Assembly (NCBI GenBank): GCA_016235765.1
Contig: JACRIZ010000085.1
Coordinates: 1 to 64,000 of the forward strand
Source of the DNA: Rhodocyclales bacterium
Lineage (GTDB): Bacteria > Pseudomonadota > Gammaproteobacteria > Burkholderiales > Rhodocyclaceae
Direction: 5' to 3'
Length of the DNA: 64,000 nt
This document shows positions 7,966-15,800 of this stretch, piece after piece; the stretch's first letter is position 1; each line of letters opens with the position of its first letter. Made by a program: the position numbers and the translations under genes. The notes under the pieces are model-generated. The model ran no database searches. It saw nothing but the letters and a program-made list of their open reading frames with translations, and was not told where the DNA came from.

Positions 7966-8391
7966 ATGAAACCCTGGTTCCTGCTGCTCGGCGTGTTGCC
8001 GTGCCTGACTTTCGCGGCCGAAGATGGCCGCCAACTGGTGCAGATGCCGCTCGAGGCACGGGCGGAGATGCGCGCCGAGATGCTCGACTTCCAGTCCTCG
8101 CTGCACCAGATCGTCGATGCGCTGGCGTCCGGCAAGTCGGCCGAGGCGGCCGACATCGCCGAGAGCAAGATCGGCGTCTCGGCCATGGGGCGGCACCGCA
8201 ATGCGCCGCCCAATGCCCGGCCGGGCATGCACATGCCCAACGACATGCACATGATCGCCCGCAACATGCACGTTGCCGGCAGCGAATTCGCCAGGACCGC
8301 GCGTGCCGGCGATTTGACCAAGGCGCTGGCCGCCTTGCAGCCGGTCATGGGCGCCTGCGTGGCGTGCCACCGCAGCTACCGTACTCAGTAA
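7966..8391 (+). CDS. Small periplasmic c-type cytochrome (cytochrome c' -like)
   Basis: 141 residues. MKPWFLLLGVLPCLTFAA is a signal peptide. The mature part is mostly helical, and a single haem-binding CVACH lies almost at the C-terminus (131-135), the topology of cytochrome c' and related four-helix monohaem proteins. A Met/His-rich stretch, GMHMPNDMHMIARNMHV, lies midway. It should be exported by Sec and receive haem in the periplasm. It is 5 bp after argF and 21 bp before argG, so it is cotranscribed with arginine genes although no role in that pathway is known. Possible roles are NO binding or electron transfer. An adjacent GTG at 7963 is an alternative start. Confidence 0.85.
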   Translation: MKPWFLLLGVLPCLTFAAEDGRQLVQMPLEARAEMRAEMLDFQSSLHQIVDALASGKSAEAADIAESKIGVSAMGRHRNAPPNARPGMHMPNDMHMIARNMHVAGSEFARTARAGDLTKALAALQPVMGACVACHRSYRTQ

Positions 8392-8412
8392 TTTTTCCGG
8401 GAAATACTCTCA

Positions 8413-9666
<1,254 letters not shown>

Positions 9667-9718
9667 TCGGATCCGTGCAGTACCGGTGCCGGGGGGCGCC
9701 GGAACAGGGGGGAAGAAG

Positions 9719-9931
9719 ATGTTCGGTTTCACCGAGGAGCAGATTTCGGAGTTCGGCGTCACCTACGGGCTCGGCGGTCTGATGCTGTACATGCTGTTCA
9801 TCGTCGGCGAGTTGGCCTATCGCTCGAAAGCCGGGAAGCTGGGGACGTTCGCTTTGTTTTTTGCGCTGACCTTCGGCATCTTTGGTTTCGCCATGAAGAA
9901 CGTCATCCAGAAACTTTGGGGGATTGAGTAA
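9719..9931 (+). CDS. DUF2788 small membrane protein
   Basis: 70 residues. The N-terminus FGFTEEQISEFGVTYGLGG is followed by a membrane segment (LMLYMLFIVGELAY), a basic loop (RSKAGK) and a second membrane segment (FALFFALTFGIFGF). This architecture matches DUF2788, a short two-helix inner-membrane family of proteobacteria without known function. The ATG at 9719 is chosen because a strong purine-rich site (AGGGGGGAAG) precedes it; an upstream start would add 11 Gly-rich residues. The stop abuts the ppnP start. Confidence 0.8.
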   Translation: MFGFTEEQISEFGVTYGLGGLMLYMLFIVGELAYRSKAGKLGTFALFFALTFGIFGFAMKNVIQKLWGIE

Positions 9932-10240
9932 ATGAGTCAGTTTGAAAACGTGGCCGTGGTCAAGAAGGCCAATGTCTATTTCGACGGCAAGTGCGTGAGC
10001 CATACCGTCCAGTTTGCCGACGGCAGCCGGAAGAGCGTCGGCGTGATCCTCCCCGCCACCCTGACCTTCAACACCGGCGTGCCCGAGATCATGGAAACCG
10101 TCGCCGGGTCCTGCCGCTACCGGATCAAGGGCGGCGACTGGCAGTCGTGCGGCGAAGGCGAGAAATTCGACGTGCCCGGCAATTCCTCGTTCGACATCGA
10201 GGTGAGCGGGGCCCCCTATCACTACGTCTGCCACTTCTGA
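9932..10240 (+). CDS. ppnP: Pyrimidine/purine nucleoside phosphorylase
   Basis: 102 residues, a single cupin-like domain of the PpnP (YaiE/DUF1255) family. It cleaves nucleosides with phosphate to free base and ribose-1-phosphate. Recognisable parts are [20 protein letters not shown], the [18 protein letters not shown] region and the C-terminal YHYVCHF. The gene starts directly after the DUF2788 stop codon, so translation is probably coupled, and it is 15 bp before yajQ. Confidence 0.92.
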   Translation: MSQFENVAVVKKANVYFDGKCVSHTVQFADGSRKSVGVILPATLTFNTGVPEIMETVAGSCRYRIKGGDWQSCGEGEKFDVPGNSSFDIEVSGAPYHYVCHF

Positions 10241-10255
10241 CCGGGAGAACCAGCC

Positions 10256-10750
10256 ATGCCTTCTTTCGATTTCACTTCGGAAGCGGATATGGTGGCGTTG
10301 AAAAACGCCGTCGATGTCGCCGGCCGCCAGGTCGGCAACCGCTACGACTTCAAGGGCACCAGCGCCAAGGTCGAACTGAACGAGAAGGACAAGACGATCA
10401 CCGTCTTCGGCGATTCCGATTTCCAGCTCGACCAGGTCAAGGACATCCTCTTCCCCGAGATGGAGAAGAAGAGCCGCGAGAGCACCAAGCGGCTCGATAT
10501 CGGCGCCATCCAGGCCATTTCCGGCAACAAGGCCAAGCAGATTCTTACGGTCAAGTCCGGCATCGACCAGGAACTGGCCAAGAAGATCGTCAAGCTGATC
10601 AAGGACAGCAAGCTCAAGGTGCAGGCGACCATCCAGGGTGACGCGGTCCGGGTGACCGGCGCCAAGAAGGACCTGCTGCAGGAGGCGATCGCGCTGGTGA
10701 AGAAGGAAGTGACCGACTACCCGGTCACCTTCGGCAACTTCCGCGACTAG
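10256..10750 (+). CDS. yajQ: YajQ family nucleotide-binding protein
   Basis: 164 residues starting MPSFDFTSEADMVALKNAVD with NRYDFKGTSAKVEL, the unmistakable YajQ signature; the protein has two ferredoxin-like domains. YajQ proteins bind cyclic di-GMP in Xanthomonas and Pseudomonas, where one regulates transcription; RNA binding has also been proposed. It is probably last in the run from argD. Its TAG stop overlaps the stop of the convergent amidotransferase gene in a shared CTAG. Confidence 0.96.
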   Translation: MPSFDFTSEADMVALKNAVDVAGRQVGNRYDFKGTSAKVELNEKDKTITVFGDSDFQLDQVKDILFPEMEKKSRESTKRLDIGAIQAISGNKAKQILTVKSGIDQELAKKIVKLIKDSKLKVQATIQGDAVRVTGAKKDLLQEAIALVKKEVTDYPVTFGNFRD

Positions 10751-11445
10751 GACTTCAGGCCGCCGATCCAGCGCGCATAGAGCCTGTCCGCGGCGATCCG
10801 CATCGCCGCGACGCGCTCCTCCATCCGCTCGTTCATCTGCTCGGGCGATTGCACCGAAGCCGACGGCTGCGCACATTCGTCGGCCCATTGCCGGCACCAC
10901 AGGCGGATCATCGCCTCGGTCATCTCGACGTGGCACTGCAGCCCCAGGTGCGGCCCCATGACGAACGCCTGGTTGTCGCACCAATGGCTGCTCATCAGGC
11001 GACTTGCGCCGGGCGGAATCGAGAACGTCTCGCCGTGCCAGTGGAAGGCCTCGAAGGATTCGATGTCGCCCAGCCACTCCGCAGGTGGCGTACCGCAGCG
11101 GCTGACTTTTCCCCACCCCAGTTCCTTGACGCGGTTCTTCGTGACTTGACCGCCGAGCGCCTTGCTCATCAGTTGGCCGCCCAGGCAGTGGCCGATGACC
11201 GGCACCTCCGCGGCGACGGCATCGCGTATCAGGGCGCAGACCGGCTCGATCCACGGCAGCTTGTCGTTGACGCTCATCGGTCCGCCCATGAAGCAAAGGC
11301 CGGCGTACTCGCCTGGCATGGCTGGGACCGCCTCGCCCGCGTCGATCTTGATCATAGTCCATGGCACGGAGTGGGAATCGAGGAATGTGGCAAAATAGCC
11401 CGGACCTTCTCCTGGGCTGTGGCGAAAGATGGCGACGGGTTTCAT
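10747..11445 (-). CDS. Type 1 glutamine amidotransferase (GMP-synthase-like)
   Basis: 232 residues. It is a class I amidotransferase domain standing alone: oxyanion strand LCFMGGPMSV, nucleophile elbow GHCLGGQ with Cys87, substrate strand FHWHGE, and the His/Glu pair in LQCHVEMTEAM. Such single-domain proteins are often annotated as GMP synthase-like; some hydrolyse gamma-glutamyl compounds. The ATG at 11445 begins MKPVAIFRHSPGEG; a longer frame would overlap the divergent gene. Its start codon shares the sequence CATG with a possible start of the divergent protease. Substrate unknown. Confidence 0.88.
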   Translation of the reverse strand: MKPVAIFRHSPGEGPGYFATFLDSHSVPWTMIKIDAGEAVPAMPGEYAGLCFMGGPMSVNDKLPWIEPVCALIRDAVAAEVPVIGHCLGGQLMSKALGGQVTKNRVKELGWGKVSRCGTPPAEWLGDIESFEAFHWHGETFSIPPGASRLMSSHWCDNQAFVMGPHLGLQCHVEMTEAMIRLWCRQWADECAQPSASVQSPEQMNERMEERVAAMRIAADRLYARWIGGLKS

Positions 11446-12115
11446 GGGCAAGACTGGAAGTTCCAGGCGGTGGCGTTGCATGGATTCTATCGCCGCATTG
11501 TCGGCGCTGGCGGCCTTGTCGTCCGCCTGGGCGACCGACGTCTCGCTGGTCGGTCTTTACTCGGGCAAAGCCCTGGTGGTCATCGACGGCGGTCGGCCGC
11601 AATCGATTCCGATCGGGGTCCGCACGCCCGATGGCGTGAGGTTGCTGTCGATCGAGGGCACCACGGCGCAGTTCGAGATCGACGGGCAGAAGCAGCGGCT
11701 CACGGTAGGCCAGCATGCGGTATCGGCCGGTCGCGACGAGCAGTCCGGTTCGAGCACGACCCTGATCGCCGACGCGAACGGGCATTTCTTCACGGTGGGC
11801 ACCATCAACGGCGCGCCGATGCGCTTCCTGGTCGATACCGGTGCGACCGTCGTTTCCATCGGCAAGTCGGATGCCGTGCGCGCCAACGTGGACTATCTGA
11901 AGGGCCAGCCCGGCATGACCATGACGGCGAACGGCGCGGTGCGGGTCTGGCGCGTGACGCTCAATTCGGTGCGGGTCGGCGAGGTGGTGCTGAACCAGGT
12001 CGAGGCATCGGTGCATGAACACGACCTGCCGATCGCCCTGCTCGGTATGAGCTTTCTGAACCGCATGGAAATGAAGCGCGAGGGCCAGGCCATGACCCTC
12101 AAGAAACGCTATTGA
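11444..12115 (+). CDS. Periplasmic retropepsin-like aspartic protease (TIGR02281 type)
   Basis: About 223 residues. The retropepsin-like active site LVDTGAT lies near residue 130, preceded by FFTVGTINGAPMRF and followed by LLGMSFLNRMEM, the pattern of the clan AA proteases called TIGR02281. A single Asp motif means it should work as a dimer. The start is uncertain: ATG at 11444 gives a basic n-region (SSRRWR) before a hydrophobic stretch ending SSAWA, a credible signal peptide; ATG at 11480 gives the hydrophobic part only; ATG at 11429 overlaps the divergent gene more. Its stop overlaps the Nudix gene start (TGATG). Confidence 0.82.
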   Translation: MGKTGSSRRWRCMDSIAALSALAALSSAWATDVSLVGLYSGKALVVIDGGRPQSIPIGVRTPDGVRLLSIEGTTAQFEIDGQKQRLTVGQHAVSAGRDEQSGSSTTLIADANGHFFTVGTINGAPMRFLVDTGATVVSIGKSDAVRANVDYLKGQPGMTMTANGAVRVWRVTLNSVRVGEVVLNQVEASVHEHDLPIALLGMSFLNRMEMKREGQAMTLKKRY

Positions 12116-12702
12116 TGGCTCAGTTGACCGCCGATTGGCTGCGCCAGCGATTTGCCGTCGCCCCGGCGCCCGCCTCGCATTCTGGACTCCCGGCAACCGA
12201 CGAACTGGTTCCGGCCGCCGTCCTGGTGCCGATCGTGCTGCGGCCCACGGCCCTGACTGTGCTACTGACCCAGCGCACGGCCCATCTGCGCGACCATGCC
12301 GGGCAGGTGAGCTTTCCCGGCGGCCGTTGCGAGCCGGACGATGCCACGGCGACGGCGACCGCGCTCAGGGAGGCACAGGAGGAGATCGGCCTCGTGCCGG
12401 CCCAGGTCGAGATACTCGGTGTCCTCGATGAATATCGGACCGGCACGGGCTTCCTGGTGACTCCGGTGGTCGGCCTGGTCCAGCCGCCGCTCGACCTCAA
12501 GCTGGATGATTTCGAGGTGGCGGACGTCTTCGAGCCGCCGCTGGAGTTCCTGCTCCGGGCGGGCAATTTCAGCCGCCACCAGATCGAGTACCAGGGCGCG
12601 ATGCGGGAATACTGGGCGGTACCCTGGCAGGATCGCTTCATCTGGGGCGCCACCGCCGGCATGCTGGTCAAGTTGCGGGAGCTCCTGTTCGGCAGCATGT
12701 GA
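12115..12702 (+). CDS. Nudix hydrolase, CoA pyrophosphatase type
   Basis: 195 residues. The Nudix box runs from about residue 69: GG, then E73 and the core REAQEEIG at 85-92. The preceding LLTQRTAHLRDHAGQVSFPGG is the UPF0035 signature that marks the NudL/coenzyme A diphosphatase subgroup. Predicted to split CoA or its derivatives into 4'-phosphopantetheine and 3',5'-ADP, using divalent metal. It starts on the last base of the protease stop codon, so the two are translationally coupled; the CbiB-like gene follows after 31 bp. Confidence 0.9.
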   Translation: MAQLTADWLRQRFAVAPAPASHSGLPATDELVPAAVLVPIVLRPTALTVLLTQRTAHLRDHAGQVSFPGGRCEPDDATATATALREAQEEIGLVPAQVEILGVLDEYRTGTGFLVTPVVGLVQPPLDLKLDDFEVADVFEPPLEFLLRAGNFSRHQIEYQGAMREYWAVPWQDRFIWGATAGMLVKLRELLFGSM

Positions 12703-12733
12703 TATCTTCGCTGCATCGCATCAGGCGCTGGCC

Positions 12734-13660
12734 ATGTCTCTCGTTTCCATCATCCTTGCCCTCCTGCTCGAACAGGCCAGACCGGTGGCCGTCGATCGCA
12801 TCAACGGCTGGCTCGCCGCGTGGGCCGACCTGCTCGAAGCCCGATTCAACGCCGGCGAGCATCGCCACGGCCTGGCAGCCTGGCTGGTCGGCGCGGCGTT
12901 GCCCTCGGCGCTGCTGCTGGCCGTTTACGCGCTGGCGTTTTGGTATAGCTGGCCGCTGGCGCTGGTATTGGGGGTCGGTATCCTCTACGCGACGACCGGC
13001 TTCCGCCAGTTCAGCCATTACTTCACCGACATCCACGTGGCGCTGCGCGACGGCGAGGTCGAGCAGGCCAGGCGGCTATTGGCGCAATGGAGCGGCCGCA
13101 ATGCCGACCGCCTGAACTCCAGCGAAGTGGCGCGCATGGCCATCGAGGAGGCGCTGCTGGCGTCCCATCGGCACGTTTATGCCCCCTTGCTCTGGTTCAC
13201 CATTCTCGGCCCGGCCGGCGCGCTGCTCTATCGCCTGTCCCGCCACTTCTGCTATGCCTGGCAGGCGGAGCGTGTCGATGGCCTGGAGGGGGGGGACGCC
13301 TTCGGCGAATTTGCCCAGCGCGCCTTCGCGTTCCTCGACTGGCTGCCGGTGCGCCTGACGGCCATCTCGTTCGCCGTGGTCGGCAATTTCGAGGATGCGG
13401 TGTTCTGCTGGCGCAGCCAGGCGGCGCGTTGGCCGGAAGAGGCGAGCGGTATACTGCTGGCGGCCGGTGCAGGTGCCATCGGCGTGCGGCTGGGGATGCC
13501 CGTCGATGCCGGTGGCATGCTGCTCGACCGGCCGGAACTGGGGGTGGGCGACGACGCCGATCCGGACTTCATGCAAAGCGCCGTCGGCCTGGTTTGGCGA
13601 GCGTTGGTGATGGCGCTTGTGCTGCTGACCCTGCTGGGAATCGCCAGTTGGGCAGGCTGA
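12734..13660 (+). CDS. CobD/CbiB-like membrane protein
   Basis: 308 residues beginning MSLVSIILALLLEQARPVAV, with membrane segments near residues 55-95, around 150-170 and at the C-terminus (ALVMALVLLTLLGIASW). The layout and residues such as FRQFSHYFTDIHVALRDGE and GALLYRLSRH resemble the CbiB/CobD family, whose true members make adenosylcobinamide from adenosylcobyrate. No other cobalamin gene is nearby, and betaproteobacteria carry a divergent paralogue of unknown role, so cobalamin synthesis is not claimed. The coding sequence contains a run of eight G (13288-13295). Confidence 0.75.
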   Translation: MSLVSIILALLLEQARPVAVDRINGWLAAWADLLEARFNAGEHRHGLAAWLVGAALPSALLLAVYALAFWYSWPLALVLGVGILYATTGFRQFSHYFTDIHVALRDGEVEQARRLLAQWSGRNADRLNSSEVARMAIEEALLASHRHVYAPLLWFTILGPAGALLYRLSRHFCYAWQAERVDGLEGGDAFGEFAQRAFAFLDWLPVRLTAISFAVVGNFEDAVFCWRSQAARWPEEASGILLAAGAGAIGVRLGMPVDAGGMLLDRPELGVGDDADPDFMQSAVGLVWRALVMALVLLTLLGIASWAG

Positions 13661-13681
13661 TTACACAACAGGAGAGAAGAA

Positions 13682-14869
13682 ATGGCTGACAAGAGGGAAG
13701 TGGTCGTATTGAGCGCCGTGCGCAGCGCGGTGGGCGCCTTCAACGGTTCGCTGAAGGATATCGAGCCGGCCGAACTGGGCGGGCTCGTGGTCAAGGAAGC
13801 GATTGCACGCTCCGGCGTCGATCCGAAGGCGATCACCTTCGCCACGGTCGGCAACTGCATTCCGACCGAAGCGCGCTATCCGTACGTCGCCCGCGTGGCG
13901 ACCATCCGGGGCGGCATGAGCATGGACTCCGTGGCCTTCGCGGTGAACCGCCTGTGCGGTTCCGCCCAGCAGGCCATCGTCAGTTCGGCGCAGGCCATCA
14001 TGATGGGCGATGCCGACTTCGCCCTCGGCGGCGGCGTCGAAGTCATGTCGCGCGGCGCCTATCTGCTGCCCGCGCTTCGCTCCGGCGCGCGCATGGGCGA
14101 CACCAAGGCCATCGACGCCATGGTTTCCGTGCTGACCGACCCGTTCGGCGTCGGCCACATGGGCATCACCGCCGAGAACCTGGCCGTCAAGCACGGCATC
14201 AGCCGCGAGGAGCAGGACGCTTTCTCGGTTGAATCGCAAAAGCGCGCCGCCGCGGCGATCGCCGCCGGCCACTTCAAGTCGCAGATCGTGCCGATCACCT
14301 TCCAGACCCGCAAGGGCGACGTCGTGTTCGATACCGACGAGCATCCGAAGGCCGGCACCACCCTGGAATCGCTGGCCAAGATGAAGCCGGCCTTCAAGAA
14401 GGACGGCACCGTCACCGCCGGCAATGCCTCGGGCATCAACGACGCCGCCGCCTTTCTGGTGCTGGCCGATGCCGCCAAGGCTGCCGCCGGCGGCCACAAG
14501 CCGATCGCCCGCCTGGTCGCCTACGCCATCGCCGGCGTGCCCAACGACGTGATGGGCGAAGGCCCGATCCCGTCGTCGAAGCTCGCCCTGCAGAAGTCTG
14601 GCCTCAAGCTCGACCAGATGGACGTCATCGAGTCGAACGAAGCCTTCGCCGCGCAATCGATCACCGTCGCCAAGGGCCTCGGCCTCGACCCGGCCAAGAC
14701 CAACCCCAACGGCGGCGCCATCGCCCTCGGCCACCCGGTCGGTGCCACCGGCGGCGTGATCGTCACCAAACTGCTGCACGAGCTGATCCGCAGCAATGGC
14801 CGCTACGGCATGGCCACCATGTGCATCGGCGGCGGCCAGGGCATCACCACCATCTGGGAACGCGTGTAA
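13682..14869 (+). CDS. bktB: Acetyl-CoA acetyltransferase / beta-ketothiolase
   Basis: 395 residues, thiolase family. The nucleophilic Cys is C92 (NRLCGSAQQ), the general-base His is H351 (GHPVGATG) and the second Cys is C381 (CIGGGQG). It condenses two acyl-CoA units, supplying acetoacetyl-CoA or 3-ketovaleryl-CoA for polyhydroxyalkanoate synthesis, or runs in reverse in degradation. The closest recognisable subgroup is BktB. A clean AGGAG site precedes the ATG and a strong terminator follows 39 bp after the stop. Confidence 0.92.
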   Translation: MADKREVVVLSAVRSAVGAFNGSLKDIEPAELGGLVVKEAIARSGVDPKAITFATVGNCIPTEARYPYVARVATIRGGMSMDSVAFAVNRLCGSAQQAIVSSAQAIMMGDADFALGGGVEVMSRGAYLLPALRSGARMGDTKAIDAMVSVLTDPFGVGHMGITAENLAVKHGISREEQDAFSVESQKRAAAAIAAGHFKSQIVPITFQTRKGDVVFDTDEHPKAGTTLESLAKMKPAFKKDGTVTAGNASGINDAAAFLVLADAAKAAAGGHKPIARLVAYAIAGVPNDVMGEGPIPSSKLALQKSGLKLDQMDVIESNEAFAAQSITVAKGLGLDPAKTNPNGGAIALGHPVGATGGVIVTKLLHELIRSNGRYGMATMCIGGGQGITTIWERV

Positions 14870-14908
14870 AAAGTCAGGCTTGGCGACACGCCACCAGGCG
14901 CAAAGAAG

Positions 14909-14941
14909 CGGGCCGGCCAGGCAATCTGGCCGGCCCGTTTT
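14909..14941 (+). terminator. Intrinsic terminator after bktB
   Basis: An 11-bp perfect stem (14909-14919 with 14927-14937), rich in GGCC, encloses a 7-nt loop and is followed by TTTT. A degraded second copy of the hairpin occurs at 18020-18040. Confidence 0.9.
14911..14931. repeat. 21-bp direct repeat, copy A
   Basis: These 21 bases recur at 18020-18040 with a single change (C to A at the sixteenth base). Copy A lies within the bktB terminator. The two copies bound a 3.1-kb accessory-looking segment. Confidence 0.7.
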
Positions 14942-14979
14942 CCTTCGTCATTCAGCATAAGTGAGAGGAGGAAGTGCCG

Positions 14980-15795
14980 ATGCGAGTCTGGCTGGTAATC
15001 CTTGGCTGGGCCTTGGTCAATTGCTCGATGGCCCAGGAAACCATTCGGGTCGGCGGAACCGGGGCCGGCACGGTCCTGGTTCAATATCTGGTCGATTCGT
15101 ATGCGAAGTCGCATCCCGGCGTCACGGCGGAGGTCCTGATGCCTCCCCTCGGCAGCAATGGCGGTCTGCGCGCGCTGGCTGCCGGGGCGGTCCAGGTGGC
15201 CGTCGTGTCGTTTCCGTTCAGCCGGCAAGCGGTGCCGGTGAATGTCGGGGCAGGCAAGTACATTCCTTGGGTGCGCACGCCACTGATGTTCACCGGTCGC
15301 GCCGTTGCTGACGGCGTCCAACTGACCATAGGCCAGGTTGCCGACATCTACGCCGGCAAGGTCACCCGGTGGCCGGACGGCCAGCCGCTTCGCTTGATAA
15401 CGAGAACCGAGCGGGAGACCGATACGAAGATCTTGCGCTCGCTGTCACGGGAAATGGATGCCGCCGTGACGCTAGCGGAAAAGCGCATCGGCCTGCCCTT
15501 TGCCGAAAACGATATCGAAAACCAGCAGATGCTGGAACGCATCCCCGGCTCGTTCGGCGTCATCGGCCTTGGGCAGGTACTGCTATCAAACAGTGCGCTC
15601 AATCCGGTCCGCCTGGACGGCGTCGAGCCCTCGGTAGTGAACTTGCGTCGCGGCAGCTATCGATTCCAGAAGCCCTTGTTTCTTGTCGTTTCGGAAACCG
15701 CTTCCCCGGCCACTCTCGAATTTTGCCGTTACCTCCAGTCTCTCAAGGTCATTGAGAGCATCGAGCGCTATGGGTTCATCGCCCATGCGCATTGA
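14980..15795 (+). CDS. PstS-like phosphate-type substrate-binding protein
   Basis: 271 residues. MRVWLVILGWALVNCSMAQ is a signal peptide. The mature N-terminus ETIRVGGTGAGTVLVQYLVD and GSNGGLRALAAG are hallmarks of the PstS/phosphate-binding type 2 periplasmic fold, and IYAGKVTRWPDG matches the conserved hinge region. The ATG at 14980 is preferred over a GTG 6 nt upstream because GAGAGGAGG stands 8 nt before it. No permease or ATPase genes follow; instead a membrane GGDEF/EAL gene starts 5 bp after the stop. It may therefore be a ligand sensor for that protein rather than a transporter part. Confidence 0.85.
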   Translation: MRVWLVILGWALVNCSMAQETIRVGGTGAGTVLVQYLVDSYAKSHPGVTAEVLMPPLGSNGGLRALAAGAVQVAVVSFPFSRQAVPVNVGAGKYIPWVRTPLMFTGRAVADGVQLTIGQVADIYAGKVTRWPDGQPLRLITRTERETDTKILRSLSREMDAAVTLAEKRIGLPFAENDIENQQMLERIPGSFGVIGLGQVLLSNSALNPVRLDGVEPSVVNLRRGSYRFQKPLFLVVSETASPATLEFCRYLQSLKVIESIERYGFIAHAH

Positions 15796-15800
15796 CCCCC

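Noticed and set aside
9683..9702. GC hairpin after argG considered as a terminator
   Set aside because: One mismatch in the stem and no T tract; the following gene has its own strong ribosome site and probably continues the transcript.
12734..13660. Assignment as a working cobalamin-synthesis enzyme
   Set aside because: No other cobalamin gene nearby and the sequence is divergent; kept only as a CobD/CbiB-like membrane protein.
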